A stretch of DNA of 34,154 nucleotides from CAZPRQ01 sp964589415 (GTDB lineage Bacteria; Patescibacteriota; Doudnabacteria; UBA920). Shown here piece by piece: positions 20,667 through 28,881 of the stretch; positions within the stretch are counted from its first letter, which is position 1, and every line of letters begins with the position of its first letter. Position numbers and translations under genes: made by a program. Below the pieces are notes generated by a model. It saw only the letters and a list, made by a program, of their open reading frames with translations, did not search any database and was not told the origin of the DNA. The DNA lies in contig CAZPRQ010000007.1 in the NCBI GenBank assembly GCA_964589415.1, positions 1 to 34,154 of the forward strand. The letters run 5' to 3'.

Positions 20667-23543
20667 ATGCGTGTTTACAATTACAAATACACCCCAAAAG
20701 AACGTGGGGGTAAAAATAATTCCCGCTTAGCAAATTTTTTCAGGCTAACGTGGTTTTTTCGCGTTTTCCGGCTTAAGCGTAAAAATATTTTTTTATGGTT
20801 ATTTAGACTATTTGCCGCCGGCGTAGTGCTTTTAGCTTTACTGTTTTTATATTATGCCAAAGATTTACCCAACCCGAACAAACTATTGGCCAGAAATATT
20901 GCCGAATCCACTAAAATTTACGCTCGTGATGGCAGTCTTTTATATGAAATTCACGGCGAAGAGAAACGCACGCTCGTGGAGTTGGATAAAATTTCACCTT
21001 TTATAAAAAATGCTACCATTGCAATTGAAGACAAAAATTTTTATAAACACGGCGGTATTTCATTTACCGGGATTGCTCGCGCCATTGTAACCGACATTAC
21101 CACCGGCAGCCGCTCCCAGGGCGGCAGCACCATTACTCAACAATTTGTAAAAAATGCCATTCTTACCAACGATAAATCTATTGACCGAAAAGTTAGGGAA
21201 ATTATTATTAGTATAATGATGGAGACCCGCTTCTCCAAAGAAGATATTCTAAAATTATATTTGAACGAAATTCCTTATGGCCGTAATGCATACGGAGTAG
21301 AGGCGGCCGCTCAAACTTATTTTAACAAAACGGCTGAAAACTTAAGCCTTGCAGAGAGCGCTTATCTGGCGGCTCTCCCACAATCCCCGACACGATACAA
21401 CCCGTTTGGCCCAAACCGCGAACTTTTAGACAAACGCAAGGACACGGTGCTGGCCGCCATGCGTGAGCAGGGTTATATAACCGAGGAACAGGAAAATGAG
21501 GCCAAAGAAGAAAAAGTGGAATTCCAAAAAATTAAAACCGCTATAACGGCACCGCATTTTGTACTCATGGTGCAGGACTATTTGGCTTACCGGTACGGAG
21601 AAAAAACTTTGCAGGAAGGCGGCTTGAAAGTATATACCACTCTCGATTTAAAACTGCAAAAAATAGCAGAAGCGGCTGTAACTAAAGGCGCGGAAAATAA
21701 CACTAAAAAATACGGGGCCGCCAACGCCGCGCTTGTTGCCATTGACCCAAAAACCGGACAGATATTGGCCATGGTGGGCAGTAAAAATTATTTTGGAGAC
21801 CCGGAACCTGCCGGATGTTCTCCAGGAAAAAATTGCGCGTTTGAACCCAATGTCAATGTAGCACTGTCGGAGCGACAGCCCGGCTCAAGTTTTAAACCTT
21901 ACGTATATGTAACGGCTTTTAAAAAAGACTTTCGCTTCAGTCCGGCAAGCCTTCTTATGGATGTGGTTACAAATTTTGGCAGCTTTGGCGGTAAAAACTA
22001 TATTCCCCATAATTATAATGGGCAAGAAAACGGACCGGTGTCTATGAGAAAGGCTCTGGCTGGAAGTTTAAACATTCCAGCCGTTAAAACCTTGGCACTG
22101 GTTGGCGTGAACAATGCTACGCAAACCGCGCGAGATTTAGGCATAACCAGCCCGCTTAAAGATTGCGGCTTGTCGTTGGTTCTTGGTGGCTGCGAAGTAA
22201 AACTTATTGATCATGTTGGCGCGTATTCTGTTTTAGCAAACTACGGCAACCGCCATGAAAAAACGGCCGTATTAAAAGTAGAAGACCGAAACGGCGAAAT
22301 CTTGGAAGAATTTAAGGACAACCCTAAAGAAGTCTTAGATCCCCAGGCTGCTTATTCGCTTATTAGCATTATGACCGACAATGCGGCGAGGTCTTATGTA
22401 TTTGGCGCTAATTCGCCTTTGACATTAGGTAACAGGCCTGTAGCCGCGAAAACCGGCACCACAAACGACTGGGGAGACGGCTGGACTGTGGGATTTACAC
22501 CCTCGCTAGCTGCCGGGGTATGGACCGGAAATAACTGCGGAGGCACTAAATGCCCCATGAAACGTGGCGCAGACGGATCATTTACCGCCGCTCCCATTTG
22601 GAACCAGTTTATGAAAGAAGCTCTTAAAGACAAGCCTGTTGAGGAGTTTAGTATTCCTGAAGGCATTGCCCGAATTACAGTTGATGAAGTTTCCGGTAAA
22701 CTTCCCACTCAATATACTCCGTCCACGAAAAATGAAATATTTGCCAGCTACTCCGTTCCTACCGAATACGATGACGTCCACATTGGAGTAGCCTACGACA
22801 ATTCCACCGGACAACCCGCCAACTCGCTCACCCCTCCAAACCAAATTATTTACAAACTTTTTACCGTTTTTCACAGTGAAAAACGCGATAATCCCAACTG
22901 GGAAAACCCTGTCATTGCCTGGGCACTTGGCCATGGATACACATATCCTGACAAAAACGGCAGTTTTACGCCTCCCACCGAAACCGGAAACGGCCCACAA
23001 ATAACCATAAGTGAACCCGCGGACAACGCCACTATTTCCGACCTGCCTTTTAGGATAAATGTATTTGTTTTCGGTAACAATCCCGTTGCTCGAGTAGACC
23101 TTTCCATAGACGGACAGTTTATATCCAGCTTAGCCTCCGCTCCTTATAATTTTGAAGTCACCAAAAAACTTTCCGATGGACAACACACCATAGCCGTCAA
23201 GGCTGTTGACAATCAAGGCCAAACATCCGACACCAGTATAGGTATAAAAATCGCGTTAGTTTCACCCCTGCTTATGCTGGATCCTGTGGAAGACGAACAT
23301 TTAAGTTTTCCCGTCTCACTCTCAGCCGAAAGCGCCAAATATTATTCAAGCGTCGACTTCTATTACCAATTAGACAAAGGTGGAACAAAGTTGATCGGCC
23401 GCGCTACCAACACCTCAAACATTGAGGGTAAATACCAATATTCTTACACCTGGCTCGATGTGCTGACCCCCGGAACCTATTATTTGTATGCTCAAAACAA
23501 CAATGGAACCGCGACTCCCAAAATAAAAGTATTTTTCCCTTGA
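20667..23543 (+). CDS. Bifunctional penicillin-binding protein (class A, PBP1A-like)
   Basis: Builds peptidoglycan by polymerising lipid II and cross-linking stems at the outer membrane face. The 958-aa protein has a basic N-terminus, one membrane helix (about 43-63), a GT51 transglycosylase domain with EDKNFYKH (121-128, catalytic Glu121) and GGSTITQQF (152-160), then a transpeptidase with S407-x-x-K410 (GSSFK), S467-L-N and K595-T-G. A C-terminal extension of about 200 residues holds an Ig-like bacterial domain (about 775-870) and a further beta-rich region, seen in Gram-positive and CPR enzymes. All catalytic motifs are intact. The next gene starts 4 nt after its TGA stop, so the two are cotranscribed. 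Confidence 0.96.
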   Translation: MRVYNYKYTPKERGGKNNSRLANFFRLTWFFRVFRLKRKNIFLWLFRLFAAGVVLLALLFLYYAKDLPNPNKLLARNIAESTKIYARDGSLLYEIHGEEKRTLVELDKISPFIKNATIAIEDKNFYKHGGISFTGIARAIVTDITTGSRSQGGSTITQQFVKNAILTNDKSIDRKVREIIISIMMETRFSKEDILKLYLNEIPYGRNAYGVEAAAQTYFNKTAENLSLAESAYLAALPQSPTRYNPFGPNRELLDKRKDTVLAAMREQGYITEEQENEAKEEKVEFQKIKTAITAPHFVLMVQDYLAYRYGEKTLQEGGLKVYTTLDLKLQKIAEAAVTKGAENNTKKYGAANAALVAIDPKTGQILAMVGSKNYFGDPEPAGCSPGKNCAFEPNVNVALSERQPGSSFKPYVYVTAFKKDFRFSPASLLMDVVTNFGSFGGKNYIPHNYNGQENGPVSMRKALAGSLNIPAVKTLALVGVNNATQTARDLGITSPLKDCGLSLVLGGCEVKLIDHVGAYSVLANYGNRHEKTAVLKVEDRNGEILEEFKDNPKEVLDPQAAYSLISIMTDNAARSYVFGANSPLTLGNRPVAAKTGTTNDWGDGWTVGFTPSLAAGVWTGNNCGGTKCPMKRGADGSFTAAPIWNQFMKEALKDKPVEEFSIPEGIARITVDEVSGKLPTQYTPSTKNEIFASYSVPTEYDDVHIGVAYDNSTGQPANSLTPPNQIIYKLFTVFHSEKRDNPNWENPVIAWALGHGYTYPDKNGSFTPPTETGNGPQITISEPADNATISDLPFRINVFVFGNNPVARVDLSIDGQFISSLASAPYNFEVTKKLSDGQHTIAVKAVDNQGQTSDTSIGIKIALVSPLLMLDPVEDEHLSFPVSLSAESAKYYSSVDFYYQLDKGGTKLIGRATNTSNIEGKYQYSYTWLDVLTPGTYYLYAQNNNGTATPKIKVFFP

Positions 23544-23547
23544 TTGT

Positions 23548-24780
23548 ATGAATTATTTTGCCCTTCTTATTTTTCTTCTAACACCAGCATATGCTATCCG
23601 CTTCTCAGTTGGTTCTTTACCCACAAATGCGCTAATGGCAGGAACAATTGTGATTTGGCTAGCTTTCTTTTTATTTGCGGTTTGGAAAAAACAGCTTGGC
23701 GAATTTTTTATTTTTGTTAAAACGTTACCACCCATACTACTCGTGCTAGCTACCCTGTTTTTGGTAACCGGCATTCTCTCCACCCTGACAGGCGGGGTTA
23801 GCGAGAAAAAAATAGCGCAATTTATTGTTTTATTTTTACAGCCATTAGGTACATATTTACTAGCGGCTTTTGCATTTTATAAACATCCTTCCGTAAAATA
23901 CCATTTTGTTATTTTTATTTATTTTCTTTTGGGCTTCCTAGGTCTTTTGGCTGCTTACCAATACTTTACACTCGACTTTTTACCCATGCAGTTTTGGGGT
24001 AATGCTGTAGAACCGAAGCGGGCCATTGCCGTATTTAGCCATCCGAATTTTTATGCTCTATTCACTGCGCCTCTTTTAGGTTTTTTACTGCCGGATTTTG
24101 TAAAAAAGATAAAAGCCGGGGTTAGCTCATTTAGATGGGAAAGTATTATTTATACACTTTTATACGCTTTAGGCATTTTAGGATTATTACTTTCTATGTC
24201 GCGCGCGGGCTGGCTTGGCTTAATCGTGGCTATGACAATATTTGTAATTACCAGTGGCGAGAAAAAAATCCGCCAACTGGCAGGGGTTATAATGGTTATT
24301 GTGGTTATTGTTATTGCCCTTACCCCTAACCTGCGCTATAGGTTTATACTGCCGTTTATGGGTGAAAAGTCGGCAATTTCTCGCCTTTCACTATGGCACA
24401 CAGGTATTAAAGCCATAGGGGCGCATCCAATTACCGGCCTTGGGATTACCGGCTTTAGCCAAAATTGGGAACTGCTAAATACTGACCCTAATTTAGATGC
24501 TCATAATTTTCCTCACAACCTATTCTTAAATTTTTGGGTAGAAACCGGCCTATTAGGATTAGTTGTCATAACAGGTTTGTTGGTGTTTTATATTTTTAGG
24601 GGTTTGAAAAATAAGCAGAATATTTATGAGTTTGGCTTGGCGCTTTTTCTTATAACATTTTTAATCCAAGGCCAAATAGATAACCCTTACTTTAAAAACG
24701 ATTTAGCTATGATTTTTTGGCTTATATTTGCCCTGTCCACTTCACCTGCTAAAGAACTGTTTAAACCTAAAACCACTTAA
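23548..24780 (+). CDS. O-antigen ligase / polymerase-like membrane protein
   Basis: A 410-aa polytopic membrane protein with about ten to twelve hydrophobic helices, of the Wzy/WaaL (O-antigen ligase) superfamily. The family signature is seen as LSMSRAGWLGL (about 213-223) and, in the large extracytoplasmic loop, the AHPITGLGITGF and AHNFPHNLFLNFWVETGLLGL region (about 290-345), where conserved Arg and His residues sit. Members transfer or polymerise lipid-linked glycans, and in a cell without an outer membrane this may serve surface polysaccharide or glycoprotein. It is coupled to the penicillin-binding gene (4-nt spacing) and ended by a bidirectional terminator. Confidence 0.85.
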   Translation: MNYFALLIFLLTPAYAIRFSVGSLPTNALMAGTIVIWLAFFLFAVWKKQLGEFFIFVKTLPPILLVLATLFLVTGILSTLTGGVSEKKIAQFIVLFLQPLGTYLLAAFAFYKHPSVKYHFVIFIYFLLGFLGLLAAYQYFTLDFLPMQFWGNAVEPKRAIAVFSHPNFYALFTAPLLGFLLPDFVKKIKAGVSSFRWESIIYTLLYALGILGLLLSMSRAGWLGLIVAMTIFVITSGEKKIRQLAGVIMVIVVIVIALTPNLRYRFILPFMGEKSAISRLSLWHTGIKAIGAHPITGLGITGFSQNWELLNTDPNLDAHNFPHNLFLNFWVETGLLGLVVITGLLVFYIFRGLKNKQNIYEFGLALFLITFLIQGQIDNPYFKNDLAMIFWLIFALSTSPAKELFKPKTT

Positions 24781-24822
24781 CTAAAAACTATCTTATTATA
24801 AGTCTTAAAGTTAAGCTATGCA

Positions 24823-24858
24823 AAAACACCCGCTATTTAAAAAATAGCGGGTGTTTTA
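24823..24858. terminator. Bidirectional terminator
   Basis: AACACCCGCTATTT and its complement pair across a short A-rich loop, with A and T runs outside. It separates the ligase gene from the convergent jag gene. Confidence 0.88.
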
Positions 24859-24896
24859 TTGAAAAAAATACTTAAACAGTATAAAAATATAAAAAA

Positions 24897-25367
24897 TTAT
24901 TTTTTAAGACGAATTACTACTTTACGGTAGGGGTCCAGGCCAATACTTTCGCTTGAAACTTCCGGAAAGTGCTCTTGTATATATGCGTGAACATAGCGAC
25001 GCTCGTAAGAAGGCATGGTTTCTAAAGCTTGGCCTCGACCGGTTTTTTTAAGCTGCTCCACCGCTTGCTTGGCGGTTTCCCTTAAATACCATTCGCGTTT
25101 CATTTTATAATCATCGACGTCGACTGTAAAATAAAAAGGTTCGGAGGAATTTATTTTTTTTGCAGCCATAGCCTGAATTAAAATTTGCAGCGCGTGCAGC
25201 GTACTGCCTAAACGACCAATAAGAAGATAGGAGTCCGGAACCATTATGTTAAACACCAATCCTTTGGTAATACTTTCCTCATATTGAACATCGCCGTTCG
25301 TGCCTATTTTTTTAAGCAACTCGATTATTATTTGTTTTACTTGTTCAATTTTGTCGTAATCGGTCAT
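24897..25367 (-). CDS. jag: Jag/KhpB family RNA-binding protein (KH + R3H)
   Basis: A cytoplasmic RNA-binding protein, a partner of KhpA in other bacteria and usually encoded next to yidC. The 156-aa protein has a KH domain (about 30-95) whose GxxG loop reads LIGRLGSTLHALQILI, and an R3H domain (about 97-154) with YERRYVHAYIQEHF and the end motif SIGLDPYRKVVI. It lacks the N-terminal Jag-N domain of Bacillus-type proteins. It is the last gene of the minus-strand rpmH cluster, separated from yidC by 70 nt that contain an imperfect inverted repeat. Confidence 0.93.
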   Translation of the reverse strand: MTDYDKIEQVKQIIIELLKKIGTNGDVQYEESITKGLVFNIMVPDSYLLIGRLGSTLHALQILIQAMAAKKINSSEPFYFTVDVDDYKMKREWYLRETAKQAVEQLKKTGRGQALETMPSYERRYVHAYIQEHFPEVSSESIGLDPYRKVVIRLKK

Positions 25368-25381
25368 AACGCTGGTGCTTA

Positions 25382-25427
25382 GTTATTAGTGAATAGTGAC
25401 TAGACAAACTAATCACTGCTCATTAAC
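25382..25427. repeat. Imperfect inverted repeat between yidC and jag
   Basis: GTTATTAGTGAATAGTGACTA (21 nt, 25382-25402) pairs imperfectly with 25409-25427 (CTAATCACTGCTCATTAAC), with a short ACAAA-type loop. It may be an mRNA processing or stabilising hairpin. Confidence 0.5.
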
Positions 25428-25437
25428 GGCCAAGACA

Positions 25438-26160
25438 TTACTTCCTTGCCAGTTCCGGATGTTTTTTCATTATATAATACTGCTGGCCAATGGCAAAGAG
25501 TGTGGTAACTAACCAATAAAGAGGTAGTCCGGCCGGCAAACGCAAAGAAATATAAATACTAAACAGAGGTAAAAAATACACCGTCTGCCAACCCATTATT
25601 TTGGTAGTGGTGTCGTTGCTTTGGGTTTTTGGCATCATCATTTTTGACTGGACAAATTGGGCCAGTCCTGCCAACACAGCCAAAATAATACCGGCAACGG
25701 AAGCACTACTATGCTGAGCTAAATTCAAAAAACCCAAAAATGTAGGATCAAAATTCTCCGGCCTGGGAACAAATGAATATAAATCACCGTACTGACCATT
25801 TAGTGCTTTGGTAAAAACATGATACAAGGAAATTAAAATTGGGAGCTGTAAAAGCATGGGCAGGCATGAAGAAAATGGGCTTACATTGTTTTCTTTATAC
25901 AAAGCCATAATGGCTTGGGATTGAGCAGCTTGGTCATTTTTATGTTTTTCCCGTAGTTCATTTAGCTTTGGCTGCAGCGCCGTCATTGCTGCCTGACTTT
26001 TTAATGACTTATGGAAACTAGGCGCCAATAAAAGACGTATAAACAGGGTGAGTAAAATTATAACCACCCCAATGTCGGGAATATAATGGTATGTGAACAA
26101 AAGTAAATTAATAAGCGGGGCTACGAGTATAAAATGCTGGGAAAATGGATTTATATTCAT
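25438..26160 (-). CDS. yidC: Membrane protein insertase YidC (Oxa1 type)
   Basis: Inserts and folds membrane proteins, alone or with SecYEG. The 240-aa protein is the short form without the large periplasmic domain of E. coli. It has five likely helices and the Oxa1 features: a positively charged groove residue in TLFIRLLLAPSFHKSLKSQ (about 38-56), a cytoplasmic helical hairpin (about 57-90), FSSCLPMLLQLPILISLYHVF (about 96-116) and the C-terminal RLPAGLPLYWLVTTLFAIGQQ (about 207-227). It lies between yidD and jag in the conserved rpmH cluster. Confidence 0.96.
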   Translation of the reverse strand: MNINPFSQHFILVAPLINLLLFTYHYIPDIGVVIILLTLFIRLLLAPSFHKSLKSQAAMTALQPKLNELREKHKNDQAAQSQAIMALYKENNVSPFSSCLPMLLQLPILISLYHVFTKALNGQYGDLYSFVPRPENFDPTFLGFLNLAQHSSASVAGIILAVLAGLAQFVQSKMMMPKTQSNDTTTKIMGWQTVYFLPLFSIYISLRLPAGLPLYWLVTTLFAIGQQYYIMKKHPELARK

Positions 26161-26184
26161 AATTATTGTTTTAAAATAGTTAAT

Positions 26185-26442
26185 TTACTTTACCGGATCA
26201 AATCCGCCATGGGAAAAAGGATTACACCTTGCTATTCTCCAGCTACCGAGAGCTACGCCTTTTAGCGCCCCATATTTTATGACAGCTTGTTTAGTATATT
26301 CGCTGCAAGAAGGGTAGTGCTTACAATAACCATAAGGATATTTGCCACGAAAAAGCCATCCATGATCCGGAGAAAACACTTTTTGATAAAGGAAAATAAG
26401 GCTAAGTAAAACATTTCTCGGAATATTTAAAATAAAATTCAT
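26185..26442 (-). CDS. yidD: YidD family membrane-insertion efficiency factor
   Basis: An 85-aa membrane-associated protein that assists insertion through YidC. Recognised by an amphipathic N-terminus, YQKVFSPDHG, the three-cysteine region YCKHYPSCSEYTKQAV (about 39-54), and the end RIARCNPFSHGGFDPV (about 69-84). The gene begins 1 nt after the rnpA stop and ends 24 nt before yidC, so it is tightly coupled in the operon. Confidence 0.97.
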   Translation of the reverse strand: MNFILNIPRNVLLSLIFLYQKVFSPDHGWLFRGKYPYGYCKHYPSCSEYTKQAVIKYGALKGVALGSWRIARCNPFSHGGFDPVK

Positions 26443-26443
26443 T

Positions 26444-26785
26444 TTATTTGAGATTTAATAATTTAGCACCCGAGGTAAGTTTTACAAACTCAGCTATTAG
26501 ATGCTTACTTATTAGCCCAGATGCAGCGGGCTTAACCATTACAGCATACTTTCCGGGTTTAAATTTACTCATGTTTAACCTTAAAATTTCTCTTATCTGA
26601 CGCTTTATCCGATTTCTAACAACAGCTCGCTTGTCTACCTTAGTAGATACTACCACGGTGCACTGAAAAATTTCGGGTACAAACTGATATTTTACGTTAA
26701 AAAAATGCGAGAAAAAACCTTTACCGCGAGCAATAACTGTTTTAACATCCTTAGATTTGGAAAGACGATGGATTTTTTTTAACAT
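26444..26785 (-). CDS. rnpA: Ribonuclease P protein component
   Basis: Binds the RNase P RNA and tRNA 5' leaders. At 113 aa it is of usual length. The RNR signature appears as KRAVVRNRIKRQIREILR (about 51-68), preceded by FFNVKYQFV-type strand and VVVSTKVDKRAVVRN. It lies 103 nt after rpmH instead of the usual near-contact, and the space holds a long hairpin. The RNase P RNA gene is not in the window. Confidence 0.95.
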   Translation of the reverse strand: MLKKIHRLSKSKDVKTVIARGKGFFSHFFNVKYQFVPEIFQCTVVVSTKVDKRAVVRNRIKRQIREILRLNMSKFKPGKYAVMVKPAASGLISKHLIAEFVKLTSGAKLLNLK

Positions 26786-26805
26786 AAATCGCTTATATAA
26801 GAAAA

Positions 26806-26876
26806 ATTTCTACCATTCTTTTAAACATTCAGCCTGGTAAACTTAAAAGCCAAATGCAAAAAAGACTGGTAGAAAT
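26806..26876 (-). promoter_or_regulatory. Long hairpin between rpmH and rnpA
   Basis: Arms 26806-26822 and 26860-26876 pair over 17 bp with one mismatch and enclose 37 nt. On the minus-strand transcript this would be a stable cruciform-like stem between the two genes. It may be an RNase III-type processing site or a partial attenuator that sets the L34 to RnpA ratio. Confidence 0.55.
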
Positions 26877-26888
26877 ATAAAAATAGCA

Positions 26889-27023
26889 CTATACAGATAA
26901 GCGCTTACGACCCTTGGCCCGACGGCGAGCCAGGACATTACGACCGGTTTTTGTCTGCATGCGTTTTAAAAACCCGTGCCTGCGAGCTCTGCGAATCTTT
27001 TTCGGTTGATATGTTCTCTTCAT
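26889..27023 (-). CDS. rpmH: 50S ribosomal protein L34
   Basis: A 44-aa basic protein, translated by hand. It begins MKRTYQPKKIRRARRHGF and continues with KRMQTKTGRNVLARRR, ending KRLSV. This is a full match to the L34 pattern, including the internal T-x-x-GR-x-VL-x-RRR-x-KGRK. It is the first gene of the minus-strand operon and has a near-consensus promoter 43 nt upstream. Confidence 0.97.
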   Translation of the reverse strand: MKRTYQPKKIRRARRHGFLKRMQTKTGRNVLARRRAKGRKRLSV

Positions 27024-27065
27024 ATTCGACTAAATAATTACTAATTTCAACAGTTTTCTTGGCTC

Positions 27066-27094
27066 ATTATACTTAAAATTTCTTTTTTCGTCAA
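27066..27094 (-). promoter_or_regulatory. Promoter of the rpmH operon
   Basis: On the minus strand: TTGACG (27094-27089), a 17-nt spacer and TATAAT (27071-27066). A MITE copy ends 9 nt upstream of the -35 element. Confidence 0.88.
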
Positions 27095-27103
27095 TCTTTT
27101 ATT

Positions 27104-27190
27104 ACGTAAGTCCAAAAACCCTCCAATATGTCATTCCGGGCGAGCCTGCCTCATTGGCAGACGGGATGACAGAGATTTTTAGACTCACGT
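27104..27190. repeat. MITE-like element, GTCATCCCGGG family, short copy 3
   Basis: ACGTAAGTCCAAAAACC and ATTTTTAGACTCACGT bound a reduced core with TATGTCATTCCGGGCGAG and GGGATGACAGAG. It lacks the middle palindrome of copies 1 and 2. It lies in the rpmH-dnaA divergent region, just upstream of the rpmH promoter. Confidence 0.8.
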
Positions 27191-27419
27191 TTTATAGTAT
27201 TTTATTGGCAAATAAATTTATAGGTTTACAATAATAACCATTGAATATTTCGGCATTAAATTCAATTTTAACGCTAATAATTAGGCAGAGGGCGAGTGGT
27301 TATCTAAAAAATTGGAGTAATATTAAGCTGTTTATTTTGAAGCCACATGTTTTCCACATGTTATTAACACACAATAAAATTTTCCTCTTAGTTAAGCTTT
27401 ATTTATACTGTTTTACATG

Positions 27420-27449
27420 TTGATAACTCCCTGTTAGTATAGATATAAA
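27420..27449 (+). promoter_or_regulatory. Probable dnaA promoter and upstream region
   Basis: TTGATA, an 18-nt spacer and TATAAA, 54 nt before the dnaA ATG. The rest of the 479-nt rpmH-dnaA region (27024-27502) is AT-rich, holds the MITE copy and one DnaA-box-like word TTTTCCACA (27350-27358), and shows no gene. Confidence 0.55.
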
Positions 27450-27502
27450 TCTATAAAAATAAAGTCTGGCTTTAGAATCAATACAGTATAAATCTACGTG
27501 TT

Positions 27503-28675
27503 ATGAACAATCAACAGTTGTGGCAAGCTATTTTAGGAAGTTTAGAAGTATCACTAAGTAAGGCAAATTTTAACACCTGGTTTAAAAACACCAACATAGC
27601 AGAACGTGGTAATGATTATATTATTATTGCGGTACCCAGTGCTTTTAATAAGGACTGGATTGCGGCCAAATACCACCATGAAATGTTAAAAGCCCTTAAA
27701 ACAATTTCCCCGGACATTAAAGAAATTCGTTACCAGCTTGGATCTAGCCAACCAACCCAAAAACCTTTAAATCAAAGAGTCGACACGGTGCATGCTACCC
27801 AGACAAAGGAAAACATACTGCCGCTAAACAACTCCGGATTAAATCCTAAATACACTTTTGAAACCTTTATTATTGGTAAAAACAATGAACTTGCCCATGC
27901 CGCGGCAATAGCCGTTGCAAAAAACCCGGGCACACAATACAACCCCCTTTTTATTTATGGGGGGGTAGGGTTAGGCAAAACCCATATAATGCAGGCTGTT
28001 GGTCATAAAATCCTGCAACAAAACCCAAAAAACAAAGTTTTGTATGTAAGTAGTGAAAAATTTACAAATGACTATATTGAGGCTTTAAAAGAAAAAAGGA
28101 TAGATTATTTTAAAAANNNNNNNNNNNNNNNNNNNNNNNNNNNNNNNNNNNNNNNNNNNNNNNNNNNNNNNNNNNNNNNNNNNNNNNNNNNNNNNNNNNN
28201 NNNNNNNNNNNNNNNNACAATTTCCGAAGAAATATTGTTTTATATAGCGGAAAATATTCAAAACAATGTAAGGGAGTTAGAAGGCGCCTTAAACCGACTG
28301 GCAGTATACCAACAAATGGAAAATAAAGGATTGGTCTTAGACCAGGCAAAAAACATCCTGGCCAGTATTGTTGGCGCTAAAAAGAAAGTTACTTCGGCAA
28401 AAAAAATAGCTGAATCCGTCTCAGAATTTTATAACATAACTCTTGAGGATTTAATAAAACAATCACGCAAAAAAGAATATGTAAAACCAAGGCAAATTGC
28501 CATGTATTTAATGCGTAAAGAATTGGATAGTTCATTCCCTTCAATTGGAGATTTTTTTGGGGGGCGTGATCACACAACTGTAATGCACGCGGTAGATAAA
28601 ATTAAAAATCTTATGAGTCAAAAAGATGGTTTTAAACAAGAGGTGGATTTAATCCTTGATAAACTGTTCACATAA
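27503..28675 (+). CDS. dnaA: Chromosomal replication initiator DnaA (internal gap)
   Basis: DnaA binds origin boxes and opens the duplex. Domain I (about 1-80) begins MNNQQLWQAILGSLEVSLS, a polar linker follows, and the AAA+ module starts near FETFIIGKNNELAHAAA with Walker A GGVGLGKTH (153-161). After a 100-N block the frame resumes at TISEEILFYIAENIQNNVRELEGAL and continues to domain IV with GRDHTTVMHAVDKI, the box-recognition motif. Walker B, sensor 1 and the arginine-finger region are inside the gap. Comparison with E. coli DnaA from memory suggests about 90 residues are missing, so the N count is a placeholder. Confidence 0.96.
   Translation: MNNQQLWQAILGSLEVSLSKANFNTWFKNTNIAERGNDYIIIAVPSAFNKDWIAAKYHHEMLKALKTISPDIKEIRYQLGSSQPTQKPLNQRVDTVHATQTKENILPLNNSGLNPKYTFETFIIGKNNELAHAAAIAVAKNPGTQYNPLFIYGGVGLGKTHIMQAVGHKILQQNPKNKVLYVSSEKFTNDYIEALKEKRIDYFKXXXXXXXXXXXXXXXXXXXXXXXXXXXXXXXXXXTISEEILFYIAENIQNNVRELEGALNRLAVYQQMENKGLVLDQAKNILASIVGAKKKVTSAKKIAESVSEFYNITLEDLIKQSRKKEYVKPRQIAMYLMRKELDSSFPSIGDFFGGRDHTTVMHAVDKIKNLMSQKDGFKQEVDLILDKLFT
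28117..28216. other. 100-N scaffold gap in dnaA
   Basis: Unlike the gap in yebC, the flanks are not duplicated. The missing AAA+ core implies about 280 nt of unseen sequence. Confidence 0.85.
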
Positions 28676-28881
28676 GACCAAGTGGCCTGTGGGTATTGAA
28701 TGGATAACAAGTTAATATTTTTAATTTTTTAAATAAAAATTTTAAATATCCCCCTTGACCACAAAACTTACCCACAGAATAAATTGTAAAAAAATAGGGA
28801 ATGTTTAAGCAAATCGTTCAATCCACAAATCCACAACTATTATTATTGTTATTAAAAATTTAATTTATTTATATTAATAAT
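28676..28881. other. Candidate replication origin (oriC) between dnaA and dnaN
   Basis: Words close to the DnaA box TTATCCACA lie at 28688-28696 (reverse, ATACCCACA), 28755-28763 (TTGACCACA), 28768-28776 (TTACCCACA), 28819-28827 (CAATCCACA) and 28827-28835 (AAATCCACA). A pure A/T-rich stretch (about 28711-28749) and another (28836-28880) could be unwinding elements. Each box has one to two mismatches from the E. coli consensus. The position next to dnaA is typical of origins. Confidence 0.6.
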
